DNA from: Enoplosus armatus | Taxonomy: Eukaryota; Chordata; Actinopteri; Centrarchiformes; Enoplosidae | Direction: 5' to 3' | Length of the DNA stretch: 64,000 nt | NCBI RefSeq assembly: GCF_043641665.1 | Contig: NC_092200.1 | Coordinates: 6,791,694 to 6,855,693 of the forward strand | Shown here: positions 37,832 through 49,130 of the stretch, one piece after another | Position numbering within the stretch: the first letter of the stretch is position 1 | How the letters are laid out: each line of letters begins with the position of its first letter | Notes under the pieces: generated by a model | Seen by the model: only the letters and a program-made list of their open reading frames with translations | What the model was told of the DNA's origin: nothing | Database searches by the model: none | Position numbers and translations under genes: made by a program

Positions 37832-39451
37832 CAGTCATGGAAAAAATTATTAGACCACCCTTGTTTTCTTCAATTTCTTGTTCATTTTAATGCCTGGTAC
37901 CACTAAAGGTACATTTGTTTGGACAAATATAATGATAACAACAAAAATAGCTCATAAGAGTTTAATTTAAGAGCTGATATCTAGCCATTTTCCATGGTTT
38001 TCTTGATAATAACCAAAATCACTTAAGTTCTTACATCAATAGCTATGGCATTGTACTGCCAAAAACAGTGCTTTTAGGCATTCCATGTTTTCTTTTCTGT
38101 CTGTTTTAGTCACATGATACACACAGGAGTTAGTACTTGATTGCATAACCATTGTTTTTGATGACTGCAGCCATGCGTCTTGGCATGCTCTCTACCAGCT
38201 TCTGACATTGTTCTGCTGTCACAGCAGCCCATTCCTGTTGCACAAATTCAAACAAATTTGCTTTGTTTTGGGGCTTGTGGTTCTCCATTTTGAGTTTGAT
38301 GATTTTCCACAGGTTTTCCATTGGATTTAGATCTGGTGATTGAGCAGGCCAAGGCATGGTTCGAATGTTCTGGTTCTCCATCCAGGCTTTAACTGACCTT
38401 GCCGTGTGGCAAGGGGCATTGTCTTGCTGGAAAATCCAGTCATTCGAGGCAGGAAAGAGTTTTCCAGCTGATGGAAGAAGACTGTTTTCAAGAGTAGCCC
38501 TGTACATGACCTGGTTCATTCGCCCTTCACACAATTGCATTTGCCCTGTTCCACCCATACTGAAACAACCCCAGATCATCACTGATCCACCCCCATGTTT
38601 TACTGTAGGGGCAAGACAGTCTGGTTTGTAGGCTTCTCCAGGCTTCCTCCTAACCAGTAAGTTGGCTGGAGTGAGCATCAACTCAAAATTGGATTCATCA
38701 CTGAAGAGAACCTTAGCCCAATCATCATCAGTCCAATCCTTGTGATCCCTAGCAAAGAGTAACCGGGCCTTCCTCTGCCTTTCGTTGATGAAGGGCTTCT
38801 TCCGTGCCCTGTGTGACTTCAGACCAGCTTCAAGAAGTCGGTTTCGAACTGTCCTTGCCGAACAAGTCACATTTCTCGACAGTGCCCACTCATTTTTAAG
38901 GTCCCTGGAGGTCTGACGACGATTCCTGACACAGGAACGGGTGAGTGCACGGTCATCTCGTGGGGTAGAAAGACGTTTCCTGTCTCGACCAGCTAGCAAT
39001 TTGGTAGTACCATGTTCGGCTTGTTTTTTCTTGGTGTAATGAACGGCTGTCTTGGAGATCTTCAGTTTTTTGGCTACCTGTCTCTCACTCATGCCAATTT
39101 CCAGCAGTGCCAAGATGGCTGCCTTTGTGGCTTCACATAATTCTTTTGTTTTAGGCATTATGTGAGAGCTGACAACTTCTGAGTTGTGCTACGGCTTGAA
39201 TGTAAGCAGGAAACCACTCCAGGCCTTTGCATGTGCAGTGCTGCTTATGACATGAAATGGCCTCTTATATACCCTGGGAATACAATTAAGCTTAAGCATG
39301 TCAAATAGGACATAAAGTATTATGTAATCAGCTGCATTTTTTGTCGTGTTCATTGTATTCTTCAGGTAATATACCTTTAGTGGTACCAGGCATTAAAATG
39401 AACAAGAAATTGAAGAAAACAAGGGTGGTCTAATAATTTTTTCCATGACTG
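37832..39451 (-). mobile_element. Structurally intact Tc1/mariner transposon (1,620 bp)
   Basis: Left end CAGTCATGGAAAAAATTA and right end are inverted repeats identical over 80 bp (37,832-37,911 and 39,372-39,451). Both sides are flanked by TA, the Tc1 target duplication. A single uninterrupted 342-aa transposase is encoded on the minus strand. Identical termini and an open frame suggest a young, possibly mobile copy. Whether it is active cannot be told from sequence alone. Confidence 0.95.
38130..39158 (-). CDS. Tc1/mariner-family transposase, intact
   Basis: DD34E transposase that would excise and integrate the surrounding element at TA sites. The 342-aa frame starts MPKTKELCEATK. Residues 10-50 form a first helix-turn-helix (IGMSERQVAKKLKISKTAVH), about 80-120 a second one, with a basic linker (GRDRKR at 57-62) where related enzymes have an AT-hook, and a basic RARKKP at 117-122, a possible nuclear signal. 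The catalytic residues are Asp154 (LFSDESNF), Asp246 (FQQDNAPCH) and Glu281 (DLNPMENLW), with exactly 34 residues between the last two. The glycine-rich KHGGGSVMIWGCFS box is at 188-200. Length matches active Tc1-like enzymes of about 340 aa. No stop, frameshift or missing catalytic residue was seen. The gene belongs to the transposon, not to the host. Confidence 0.95.
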   Translation of the reverse strand: MPKTKELCEATKAAILALLEIGMSERQVAKKLKISKTAVHYTKKKQAEHGTTKLLAGRDRKRLSTPRDDRALTRSCVRNRRQTSRDLKNEWALSRNVTCSARTVRNRLLEAGLKSHRARKKPFINERQRKARLLFARDHKDWTDDDWAKVLFSDESNFELMLTPANLLVRRKPGEAYKPDCLAPTVKHGGGSVMIWGCFSMGGTGQMQLCEGRMNQVMYRATLENSLLPSAGKLFPASNDWIFQQDNAPCHTARSVKAWMENQNIRTMPWPAQSPDLNPMENLWKIIKLKMENHKPQNKANLFEFVQQEWAAVTAEQCQKLVESMPRRMAAVIKNNGYAIKY

Positions 39452-39454
39452 TAT

Positions 39455-40400
39455 ACATGTAGACAAACATGCTTCATACACTTTCATACACTAAAGAAAT
39501 TACAGGAAATTACTGGACTGTAAAAGCATTATCCAGTTTTTTTGCACCCACCATGTCAAGGGAATGGTCTTTCAAAATGTGTCTAGAGTTCACGTTGTGG
39601 TACACTAGTGCACGTGATAATATGACCACAAGCCCACAGCGCGGCACATGACATTTGTGTGAGGTCATGTGGTGGGAAAATAAATGACCTTTTGTGCGAT
39701 GAAGCATTCATCAGGTTGATACTGTCGTGCCAAAGCCACAATTCGCTTGACAAGTCATGTGATTGAATCGAAGATAAATAAAGAAAAACCTTCTGACTGA
39801 ACTCCAGTCTCATGTGAAATATATGACCTTTTGAACATGAAAATCGTGAGAAGATGGCGTTCCAGTTTGTTAAATTTAATTAACAAAACTAAATCAAATC
39901 TGCGCTGTCAATGCAACAGTTTAGTCGACAGTGTAGCCACATTTGATGCTTTCAGGTGTATGATTATATGTCTTCCTGCCATCAGTTCTCCGGCTCCTCC
40001 ACCAACAAGTATGCAAAGAGCTTAATTGGCAACAGGTGTGGCTCGTTATCCTCGAGGGCTGCACCTGGCACTCTGCTCAGTCTCCCCCCCCCCCCCCCCC
40101 TCACTTCACATGTGGTCCTACAGCTCACACAGAGTTAGCAAGACATGCCTTCTGAATATGCTACGAAACATTTGCCAACAATGAAATCAAGTTCTTACAA
40201 TATTCATAGCTCACTTTGATTGATGTGGATACAGTATATACAGTATATCCTCCTGTATCATTGAGACTATCTGATTAAATATATATATACACATATCACT
40301 GTCAGACAGATTGCTTTAAGTGTGTAACTTTAAGCCGGGTGGAATTTTTCACAAGGAATTGAATAAATACGATATTAACTTGAATTTCTCTACATAAAAT
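39455..40400. other. Gene-free stretch
   Basis: No exon recognised. A run of 17 C at 40,084-40,100 is a simple repeat and a likely assembly trouble spot. Confidence 0.4.
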
Positions 40401-40419
40401 ATCTGAAGACGGATGAAAA

Positions 40420-40719
40420 GTGCAAGAAAATAGCATTACCATGAATGACGAGCAATACACTGTTGAATCAATGCTTACTGATATTTTCTGGGCGTTGGGG
40501 TTAGAAAAGGAGGAAAAAGTCATCTGTTGGTTTATTAACAACACAATGAGCACCAATCATCTCATCCTCACAGGCCACTGTTACCTATTCACTCTGCTAA
40601 TTACTGGCAGTCTCATGGTCATCATGTGTGGAGGATTTCACTTTGGAATCAACTGCAACAAGAAATCTCATCTCAATGTCAGAATCAAAACAAGACGGTG
40701 TTATCTGTTGATGTCCTGA
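40420..40719 (+). CDS. Unassigned 99-aa open frame with one predicted membrane segment
   Basis: I do not recognise this protein. The frame starts MQENSITMNDEQ and has an internal NNT glycosylation-type site at about residues 40-42, then a hydrophobic stretch of roughly 20 residues (YLFTLLITGSLMVIMCGG), followed by a basic tail (NKKSH, KTRR). This is the general layout of a small type I membrane subunit, but no diagnostic motif of such families (for example KCNE) is present. No neighbouring exon or clear promoter was found. It may equally be a chance frame in non-coding DNA; transcript evidence would decide. Confidence 0.15.
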   Translation: MQENSITMNDEQYTVESMLTDIFWALGLEKEEKVICWFINNTMSTNHLILTGHCYLFTLLITGSLMVIMCGGFHFGINCNKKSHLNVRIKTRRCYLLMS

Positions 40720-40779
40720 GCTTTATGTCATATTGGTTGGTGCACAAGTATTCTTAATATTCCTAACACATAACTGTAG

Positions 40780-41160
40780 TCAGGTTTCCATCCAAATGTA
40801 GTGCACATTTTAACCACATTACCAGAAAATCGGCAAAAGAAAATGCATGTTATCCATCCTCTACTGTTACGCGTGGTTTCATCGAGATAAACCATGGAAA
40901 ACCATGTAGAAAACAAGATGGAGATTTGTTTCATGTAATAATTTGAGCACTGTTACAGTCTCCTCATTGCTCCACACGGATCTGATGTTTTCGACTCTTC
41001 AGGGGAAGCTTCAGAGACACATATGTCACAAGCTTCACGCATGTCATGATTTATTTGCTATGTCAGTTTCCATTGCACTTCCATTGATACATTTTGCTTT
41101 TATCAATATATACACCAACTTTTCCACCTCAGCCACATGAAGTTTTTGCAAAAAGGAAGA
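40780..41160 (+). repeat. Dispersed repeat family E copy
   Basis: Starts at CAGGTTTCCATCCAAATG, continues through ACCAGAAAATCGGCAAAAG and CTACTGTTACGCG, and reaches ACTTTTCCACCTCAGCCAC. The first 90 bp match the copy at 48,715. Ends of the element are not defined. Confidence 0.5.
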
Positions 41161-44100
41161 TGGAAATAACCTCATATATCTCCCAGACCTTCCCTATCTC
41201 TGTTTACAGACTTGGTGGGTAAAGTCTAAGTTTCAGCTCAACATTTTCTTCCTCTCTATGAGTTTTTAGCTTCTCTGCAGAGGAATCTGAGTTGATCGAG
41301 CTGTCCCTGTTTGTATCTTCCTGAAGAACAGTTCAAGCGTGACTAGTTTTTGCTTTTTCCCTGCATTCCCTTGCTGCCTTCGACAGCTGTAGATCATTTT
41401 CCAGTGCTTTAATCAGATTATAGTCTTTGTTGTTAGATTTATTTTGGACAGGAAATCATGAGAATCAGAGAAGGGCTTAGACAGCAGAAGTAAAGAGTGT
41501 CTCCTCACAGGTTAATTACACCGTTGTGATGCAGCTTTGCAAAATGGGATTTGTTCACAGTGATGGATTAACCACAACAAGTTTGTGGAAGTCTCCACTT
41601 AGTTTGCTGTCCAGAACTAAATGGGAATTAGCTCTAAAGGTAGCACATGGCAAAACTGAATAAAAATATATCTTAATTGTGGTGCTGTAATTGTGGTAAT
41701 AAATAAACAATGAGCAGAGGCAGCTACGTATGAGATATTCAGAGATTAACTTGACCCATATTCAGACTGGTGGTCGGACCAACAACATTAATTGTATTTA
41801 AATGCACAAGCTGCAATGCCCTTCATTAACTGGTATATTTTGCAACACCTTGAGGACTGTGGCGGTTGAGGGGTTAAAAAGAGACTTTTTCCTGATCTGC
41901 CTCGTTGTGTGGTGAAAACAGGCCATCTGTGTGGGGCAAAGACCAGCCTGGTTCTTGATTATTTCAGGTTTCTCATTATCCAAAATGGACGTAAGATACA
42001 CAGAGGGACACTGTGACACGTTCAGTGGCTCTGAAGTGCTTTCCCTCATTCAGTGGCAGGCTTTGTATCAGCCACGACAAGACAGTTAATCAGTCAGGAT
42101 CTCAGATGCTAAGCCACCCAGTTATTTTGAAGGACTCCACGAGTGTGCCTGCCAAAACCTTCGGTCAGGGTGGGTTTATGCCTCGTAACATTGTTTAAAG
42201 GCTTGGTTTTACCCATGCACATACAGTGTTTCTCATACATGGCCGCTCATGCAGATACATGAAGTGAATAAATCTGGGTCAAATAGCAAAAGCCAGGGGG
42301 AGACTTCGTATTGATTCAAGTCCAGTGACTCTAAAGGACTTCCTGCCGTATAGACCATGACCAGCATATGTTTTGCAGTATAACATTCACTCTCCTGTGC
42401 AGTAAATAAATGCCCTGACATTAAAATGGAGGCATAAATGTCATCTGACCAGGTTTACTCTTTATTTAGTTTACTATTTTCTGACACCTGGGTTGAGTCT
42501 AGAAGTTTTAATGTTGCCTCTTCCTCTGCTGTATTCAAATTCTCAGATGCATTCAGCCTTTCTCTTCACAGCGGCACACTATGCTGTCATTATTCCTCTA
42601 GAAGCCCTCCCTGGTCATTCACAGCTCTCAGCACCATCGCAGATGAGAGCCAGGACTATTGGAGCCAAACTCCTCACCGCTCAGCAGCAGATGCAGCTGA
42701 TGTGCCGAATCCATGTTTAGATTTAATTGTCGGAGCAGCTGGGCTTTTGGAAAGATACATCGTGCAGAGATCGACTCCAAATATTCCAAACTAGATCAAA
42801 ACGAACACTTTGCAGCCTCCAAGTCACGCCTGAAAGTTTTTTTTCTATGGCACAGAGAAAAATGGACCATCTCTCTGTTAGCTTTCAAAGTATGATTTAT
42901 CACATCGGGACATTATGACCAGATTTAAGGTTTCCTGTCAGGAGCAAAAATAACAATTTAACTTAACCTAGAGGGGATGTGACGTTATAAAGTGAGCAGG
43001 GCATCACTCGGTGAAAAAAGCTCACCCTCTCTGTATTCTCGGATGAAAAGTGAAATAAATTAATGTGTGGGACACTGCAGTGGGGATTCCCGGGAGGCCT
43101 GTGCTTCATCCTTTTGTTGTAACTTCAAAGAATATTTCACAGGGGAATGATCTTTCCTTTCTCCTCCTCCCCTCCTGAGATCAGTCGCTTGTTGGGCTCG
43201 TGTTGCTTTCATGCTCTGGAGCAGTCACATAGTTATGATTTCTTAATCCACCTGTTAAACATGTGGACTGAAGCTGGAAAACAGGTTATGGTTAGATAAT
43301 GAGATGGTGTGATCAGTTACAGCTGATAGTTTGAATTGAAAAATAACACATATTTTACACTTTGCCGAGCATGAGAAATCAAGTAAATTACTCTAAATCA
43401 GGACCGCACTAATGTGGATGAACTTACCACTTTCTAGCTTCTTCTTTAACTTTTAACTACATCTTGCGGTCTTCCTCAGCAGATTGAGTTTGCTCAGTAT
43501 TCATGGAGATAGCTCAGTTGTCATCATGGTGGTTGTGGGTGGGGGTGAGATATGAACCCGTCTCTGTTTAAAGACTGATGTGATTGTCCTTGATCTCTCT
43601 CTTGCTGTCCACTGACTGCCGGTCGATGCTGAGACCGGTTTTGGTCTGATGTTCACAGACAGCTGATCCAGTGGTCATTCAATCTCTTGTGGAGGGTCTT
43701 TGCTGTTTGTAGTGTTGCTCTCTGGAGAGGTCTGTTATTAGTGCAGTTGTTAAAATGCCAGTTAAACACTTAGGCAGGAGGTTATGCATACAGTGTATGA
43801 CAGTTATACATAAGTGTATGACTTTGACACTAGAGGTTTGCCTCCCGTCCATCAGTGTTGGTTTATTTTAACTATGACCACAATCTTTCCCTAATGTTAA
43901 CCTAGTAATTTTAGTTGCCTAAATTTCTCAAACCTTCACCATAATCTTTCATATTAATCTTTTTTGATTTTGTCTTTTGCAACGTTTTTGATAATAAGAA
44001 ACAGCATTGTCCTGCTGATGTTGGCGTCAGATTGGAAAACACTCATATGGGCCATTTTGGAAGGCAATTACAAACAACATTTTTTCTTGTTTAGGTTGAA

Positions 44101-46940
44101 GTCTAACAATGGACTTTACACTTGGATCGCTCAGTTAGTCAAAATACTCTTGCGAGAAGACGCAGCCGCGTTTCAGCTAACCCTGCAGGGACAGCACTGG
44201 GCTGTGAGGTCATTTTGGCATAGTGGCCACACTTGGTATTGCAGGATCAGAGAGGAATGGCTATAAAATGATAAATACATTTTTTGTGAGCGTCACAAAC
44301 ACCCCAAAATGGCTTCATATTACCACAATTTGATCTATTAATTCAGTCCAATAACATTTGAAAAGTCATTCATGTGTGTGTGTGGTACCAGCTGGAATTC
44401 GGCCGGCTCTCCAACAGGCAAGCAACTTTAATAGGAATAAATAGGCCACCACTACATTTTTTTTATAATACATCCATGGTTTGAGCAGAAAGCAACCAAA
44501 GCGCTGCCCCTATTTGAAGCTGAAAAAGGCAGAAACGTGATACTGGGGTTTTCTGTCCATATTTTAGGCTACTGAAAAAATGCAACAAATACAACTCACA
44601 TTAGGTTTCAATAGCTTGCCAATGTTTTCATGTGTAAACGGAACATTTCTGTTATATATTGTATTGTGTTGAATGTGTTGTCAGCTGCACTTCAAAAACA
44701 AAAGCAAATTTGAAATATTTTCTTATTGAATTCTCGTCTATCTTGCATTGATTATTCATAGCAGGTAAATATTGGTTCTCTCCATTCTGACATCAGTCAT
44801 TCCTTCCTACTATATGCCTTGTCAAATTGAGCATACATGCACAGTACACAGTACATGGTACGAATAATGTAACAGGAAAATGATTTAGTTCTTGCTGCAA
44901 ATATCCTGCTGCTGGCCATGATTACCTCAAAAGCCTCACCACTCCTGTTGTCTGTCCAATACCGGCTTTGTAATCTCCTGCTAATTTGAATGCATCCATC
45001 ATCCACCAGTTTGCCCACAAGACACCTTAGATAGGATATTCACCAGAACTTACTTAACATTCTGCATCAAGCAAACCAGAGGGAACAATGAAAATAGTCT
45101 TCTAATAGTCAATTAATTTCAGTTCTTCTCAAATATCACATATGTGACCTTTAAGTGCCGGTGGCTTTTATTCCTCAATCGTTGCCTGACTTTGAGTTAA
45201 GTGGTTGGTCTGGCTCAGTTGGACAGATAAAGCTGAGGTCAGGAGAAAGTCATCTTCACAATGTACATCTCACAATATCTACGCCTTAATTTGTCGATGT
45301 GGCCGAAGCAGTTCAGTCTGATTTATCAATGTCATATACCGAGCTCAGGTAGAGGATTATAAGGATGTAGGGGAGTTACAAATGACAGGAATGGGTCTCA
45401 AATTGGGTTTCAGTGTGACAGCCCTGCAGGGAGAGTTTCAAAGGCAGCAGGTTGAATGTTTCACTTGAACACCCCCTGACACTGAACACACTGCTGAATG
45501 CTCCATCCTACACTGAGGCTAATGAGGAGGGATTTTCCTTAAGGCGTCATGTGAAGAAAAATAAAAATTGGTTGTTACAAATATCCAAAACAAGTAGAAC
45601 ACAACTCGCTAAAAGCATTGTGCAATGTATTTAATGAGCCCGTCATTTGCAGAGCTTTTAGGATCAAAGCATTCAGGTGCATGTTCATAGTCAAACATCA
45701 CATGACAACTCCACACTACACAGGCTATTTGTTCGACACTTGGTACTTCATTAAGCTGCAGCTCGAGGTACATTTTAATTGGTGCGAGTAAGGTAGGAGT
45801 TGTCTCTGACTTAGACATCTCTGTGTGCCATTACCAGTTAATATTATTCATATGGTGCACTCTCACTCTCTCTCTTTCCATAAGGCAATCAATGAGCTTC
45901 TATCACTCTGCTCTGATTTTAGTGGTTGTAAAGCTCAGTGTGAATCTATAGCTACTTGTCAAACCCGTCTTTATGTTCTGATAAATTAGGTGCTGCTTGC
46001 TGTTCTTAATAGAAATGCAATTCCAGTGCCTTTAACATCCCTCTCTGCCTCATATATTTATTAATATTTGCCTGTCCAGTTCCCTGCAGTTTCCCAAAAG
46101 CAGCTGTCTCATGAATGGGAGGAAATGACTGCAGTCACACTTGGAAATTTCAGTTTCCAGCAATGTATGCTTCTGGATTCAAATTCTAATGATCCATATG
46201 GGGAAAAGGATCATTAAGTTTGCTTCATTATATGTTTTAAACTTGCAGTATTGATGGTAGCACACCCAGAGAACATTAACATAAGTTTGTGTCTGAAAAA
46301 CATCCTGTAGCTTTAGTATGTTCAAATTTAGCAAGTTGGAAGCAACATTGCATCATTTACAAAATAACTGGAAAGAATCCTTAAATGCACTTTAGTGACC
46401 TGGGACTACATTACACCCTGTCTAATTCATTCATTTTATTCAATTAATCATTCAACTCCCTGCTATTCCTCAAACTATTTGTTTTGTTTTGTTCTGGTGT
46501 CGAAATGTTAAACATGATAAAAAACATTTTCTATTGTTTTTCTATAAAAGGTAAAGTTTAAAATAGCCTGTAGTAAAAAGCAGAACTGGAGCATAAGAAA
46601 GACGACACCTTTTCATAATTATAATAATATTTTTTGTGCGTTTGCTATTGTTGTCTGCTGCTGTTTGGATTGTCTTTTTTTTTTCCTAACAGTGTGATCT
46701 GTAGCTTCTACCTGCTGTTTGCAGCACACATAAAATGTTAAGCTCGGTGGTCGAGTGTTTCTCTCTGACATGCACCTTGGGAGTCATAGTTAGCTTCTCA
46801 CCCAAGGTTTTTATTTGGCATTCAGTTGAGAGAGTTTTATGTCCACCCAAACCATAGAAGAGCTTCAACTGTGAGTCACATGAGTAACATTGTCTAAAGG
46901 AAAAATGAATGAGCCTTTTACTTCTGGAACGAGGGGAGCC
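41160..46940. other. Gene-free stretch
   Basis: No exon with family similarity. The part at 43,850-43,960 is an inverted, degraded copy of repeat family D (TTAGGTTTAGG words, see 54.1 kb). The rest shows no element termini. Confidence 0.35.
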
Positions 46941-46954
46941 CAAAATAGCTCTTC

Positions 46955-47200
46955 CCACTTTGCAACTCAATTGCACAACAGCTGGTGGCACTAGAGGAAA
47001 ACTCAGTTGATCACCAAAGCAATTGGGATTCATCCTCTGGGCGCCCTTAAAACAAATAATGTCAACCTCATGGTGGGGAAGTCAGAGGATTACCAAAGTC
47101 AGTAGGCCTTTGGGGGACATGAAAGTTATTTAGATATTTCAGTCTGGACCGAAGTGGTGGACAGACCATCAGACTAACGCTTCATTCCCTAGAGCCACGC
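46955..47200 (+). repeat. Dispersed repeat family C copy
   Basis: Carries GGTGGCACTAGAGGAAAACTC, ATCACCAAAGCAATTGGG, GATTCATCCTCTGGG and TATTTCAGTCTGGACCGAAG, the inverted equivalent of the CTCTAGCGCCACCATCAGG segments at 56.6-56.7 kb. Confidence 0.55.
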
Positions 47201-47469
47201 CACTAGCTAAAATAGTAGCCTATAGTACAGCTACAGCAGGAAACAACTTTGTTCCAGTACATCATTCAGAATAATAACTAGAGAGCATCATTAAAGTTAT
47301 ATCTTATATCTTGCTGTTGGTGGTGTCCTGGTGACTGAGCTTGTTAGTAAAACAGAAAAACACCCGAAAAAAATCAATTATTTGTTTTATATATATTTCT
47401 GATTACAAAGCTCTTTCCCTCAGGTTTGAGGACATTTTGTGACAAATATTAAAATTGCTTTCATTTTCT

Positions 47470-48060
47470 CCCAGGTAACTAATCTAATGAAATGGGGCCA
47501 TTAGCGTGATCAGCAGCATAATGTCACAGACTCTTATTAATGTGTGTCAGTGTGCCTGATAATGCCCCTAAAGCTTCAGTGCATCAGTGCTGGTGTTGAT
47601 GAAACCATATTAATAATGTGGCAAAAGCTTTTCAGGCTGATCACTTATTCTCTTGGCCTAATGCACAGCAGCATTAGCCTCATTGCATCTATTATAAAAT
47701 GTCAAGTCAAATCTGTGCTATTCGCCTGCCGAATGTTATTAAGTGCAAATTGGAAAAAGCAGCCTGGAGCTTCACATCTCCGCATCAGGGTGATTTATCA
47801 CATTAATTCCTCTGACGGCAGCGATTCATTTTGTGATGAACTCCAAACCACCGCCAACAAACATACTCTTAAAACATGTGTAATGGAGCATTAATTATTA
47901 AGCAGCCACATTATAAAGCAATAATTATGGTGCAGCCATAATAAGATTAGCTAATCTCATTTTCATATCAGAGTTTCATTTGTTCAAGTTTCTGATTTAT
48001 GAGGCTTGTTTGGCTCAGACACGCTGCAGCGAGTAGATTATTTCTTTATATTGTTCTTTT
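47470..48060. promoter_or_regulatory. Candidate conserved non-coding (enhancer-like) block
   Basis: Dense in homeodomain/POU-like words: repeated CATTAAT, TTAATTATTAAG, ATAATTATGG, AGATTAGCTAATCTCATTT, plus a TGATTTATCACATTAA word. It is free of repeats and simple sequence although flanked by both. This is how vertebrate developmental enhancers typically look, but conservation could not be tested here. It lies 12.5 kb upstream of the oprk1 first exon. Confidence 0.3.
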
Positions 48061-48714
48061 GATTCACGTGTCTCATACTTTCCTCATGAGCTCCCCCAAA
48101 AAGTATTTTTATTTAAATTAAGTAAAATATAAATCCTTTCTAAAGGTCACCACTCACTCCGGTGTGACTGCTGCCTATGGAAGTCATGGAAACGTGGACA
48201 TAACTTAGCAGCAAGTGACTCACCTAACAGACCACATCACTACCTCCATCTGTGTGGTGTGTCAGCGACTGTGTGCACCCATCTGTGGACGAGGGAGGGA
48301 TCTTCGTCTGATGCACCCTAAAAAATATTATTAAAATACAGAACACGCTGAGCTGGAAGCATGGTGTCTGACCTATGAATGACATGTTTCGGAACAGACG
48401 AGCAGATCAGACTGCGAAGGCAGGCTGAATTATAAAACACTGTGGGAAATTTAACCCAACAGTTGGTCAGCCGCTCCATGAAGTGACTGTTATTAACATT
48501 TGTTGTTGAGAGCTCAGTAAAAAGTAGGATGTTTTTTTAATCCCCCAATCCTGATGCTGATACAAGTTCTGCTCATACTGAGTCTGATTATTTTTTATAT
48601 TATTTTTCTCCTAATACATCTGTTTGTGTTGCTCCGATCACATCTGACGGGAGAAGTGTTTCTAACTGTTCCAGTCAGCTACAGTCAAAGGAGAGGTGAC
48701 ATTACGGAGCACAT

Positions 48715-49130
48715 TAGCCAGGTTTCCATTTAAATTTAGGGCAAATTTTAGCCAAATTTGCAGAAAATGGGCAAAAGAAAATGCAAATGAATGTGCGTTC
48801 CATTCACTACTGTTATGCGAACATTAGGAGTTGGGTGCCTTCAAACCACTGCAGAATTAGAAGGTACAACGAAATAATGTAATTGAAAGAGCTCCAGTCA
48901 AACCTCAAATGGTGGAAAAAATGGAAATATGGAATTTATGTTTGTTTCATGTCTTAATTTGTGTTTCAGTTTCCTTATCACTCTATGTTTTCAAATGCCA
49001 CCATGTTTTGTCTCTCCAGTGGATGTTTAAGTCAAATACTTCATGATTCGTCCATTTTTTGCGTTAATTCGATATTTTGAATTTCTAGAGTTTCCACTCA
49101 GTTTTTTTTCATCTATTGTCTTTCCCTAAA
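48715..49130 (+). repeat. Dispersed repeat family E copy
   Basis: Begins CCAGGTTTCCATTTAAAT, then GCAGAAAATGGGCAAAAG and CACTACTGTTATGCG, parallel to the copy at 40,780. A third weaker copy may lie at 59,715-59,830. Confidence 0.5.

Noticed and set aside
37612..37890. A 92-aa frame rich in IYIYIY
   Set aside because: Translation of the TA microsatellite.
43964..44266. A 100-aa plus-strand frame
   Set aside because: No recognisable domain, no splice sites, no conserved motif.
47544..47894. A 116-aa plus-strand frame
   Set aside because: Lies inside the enhancer-like AT-rich block, has no family motif and composition like translated non-coding DNA.
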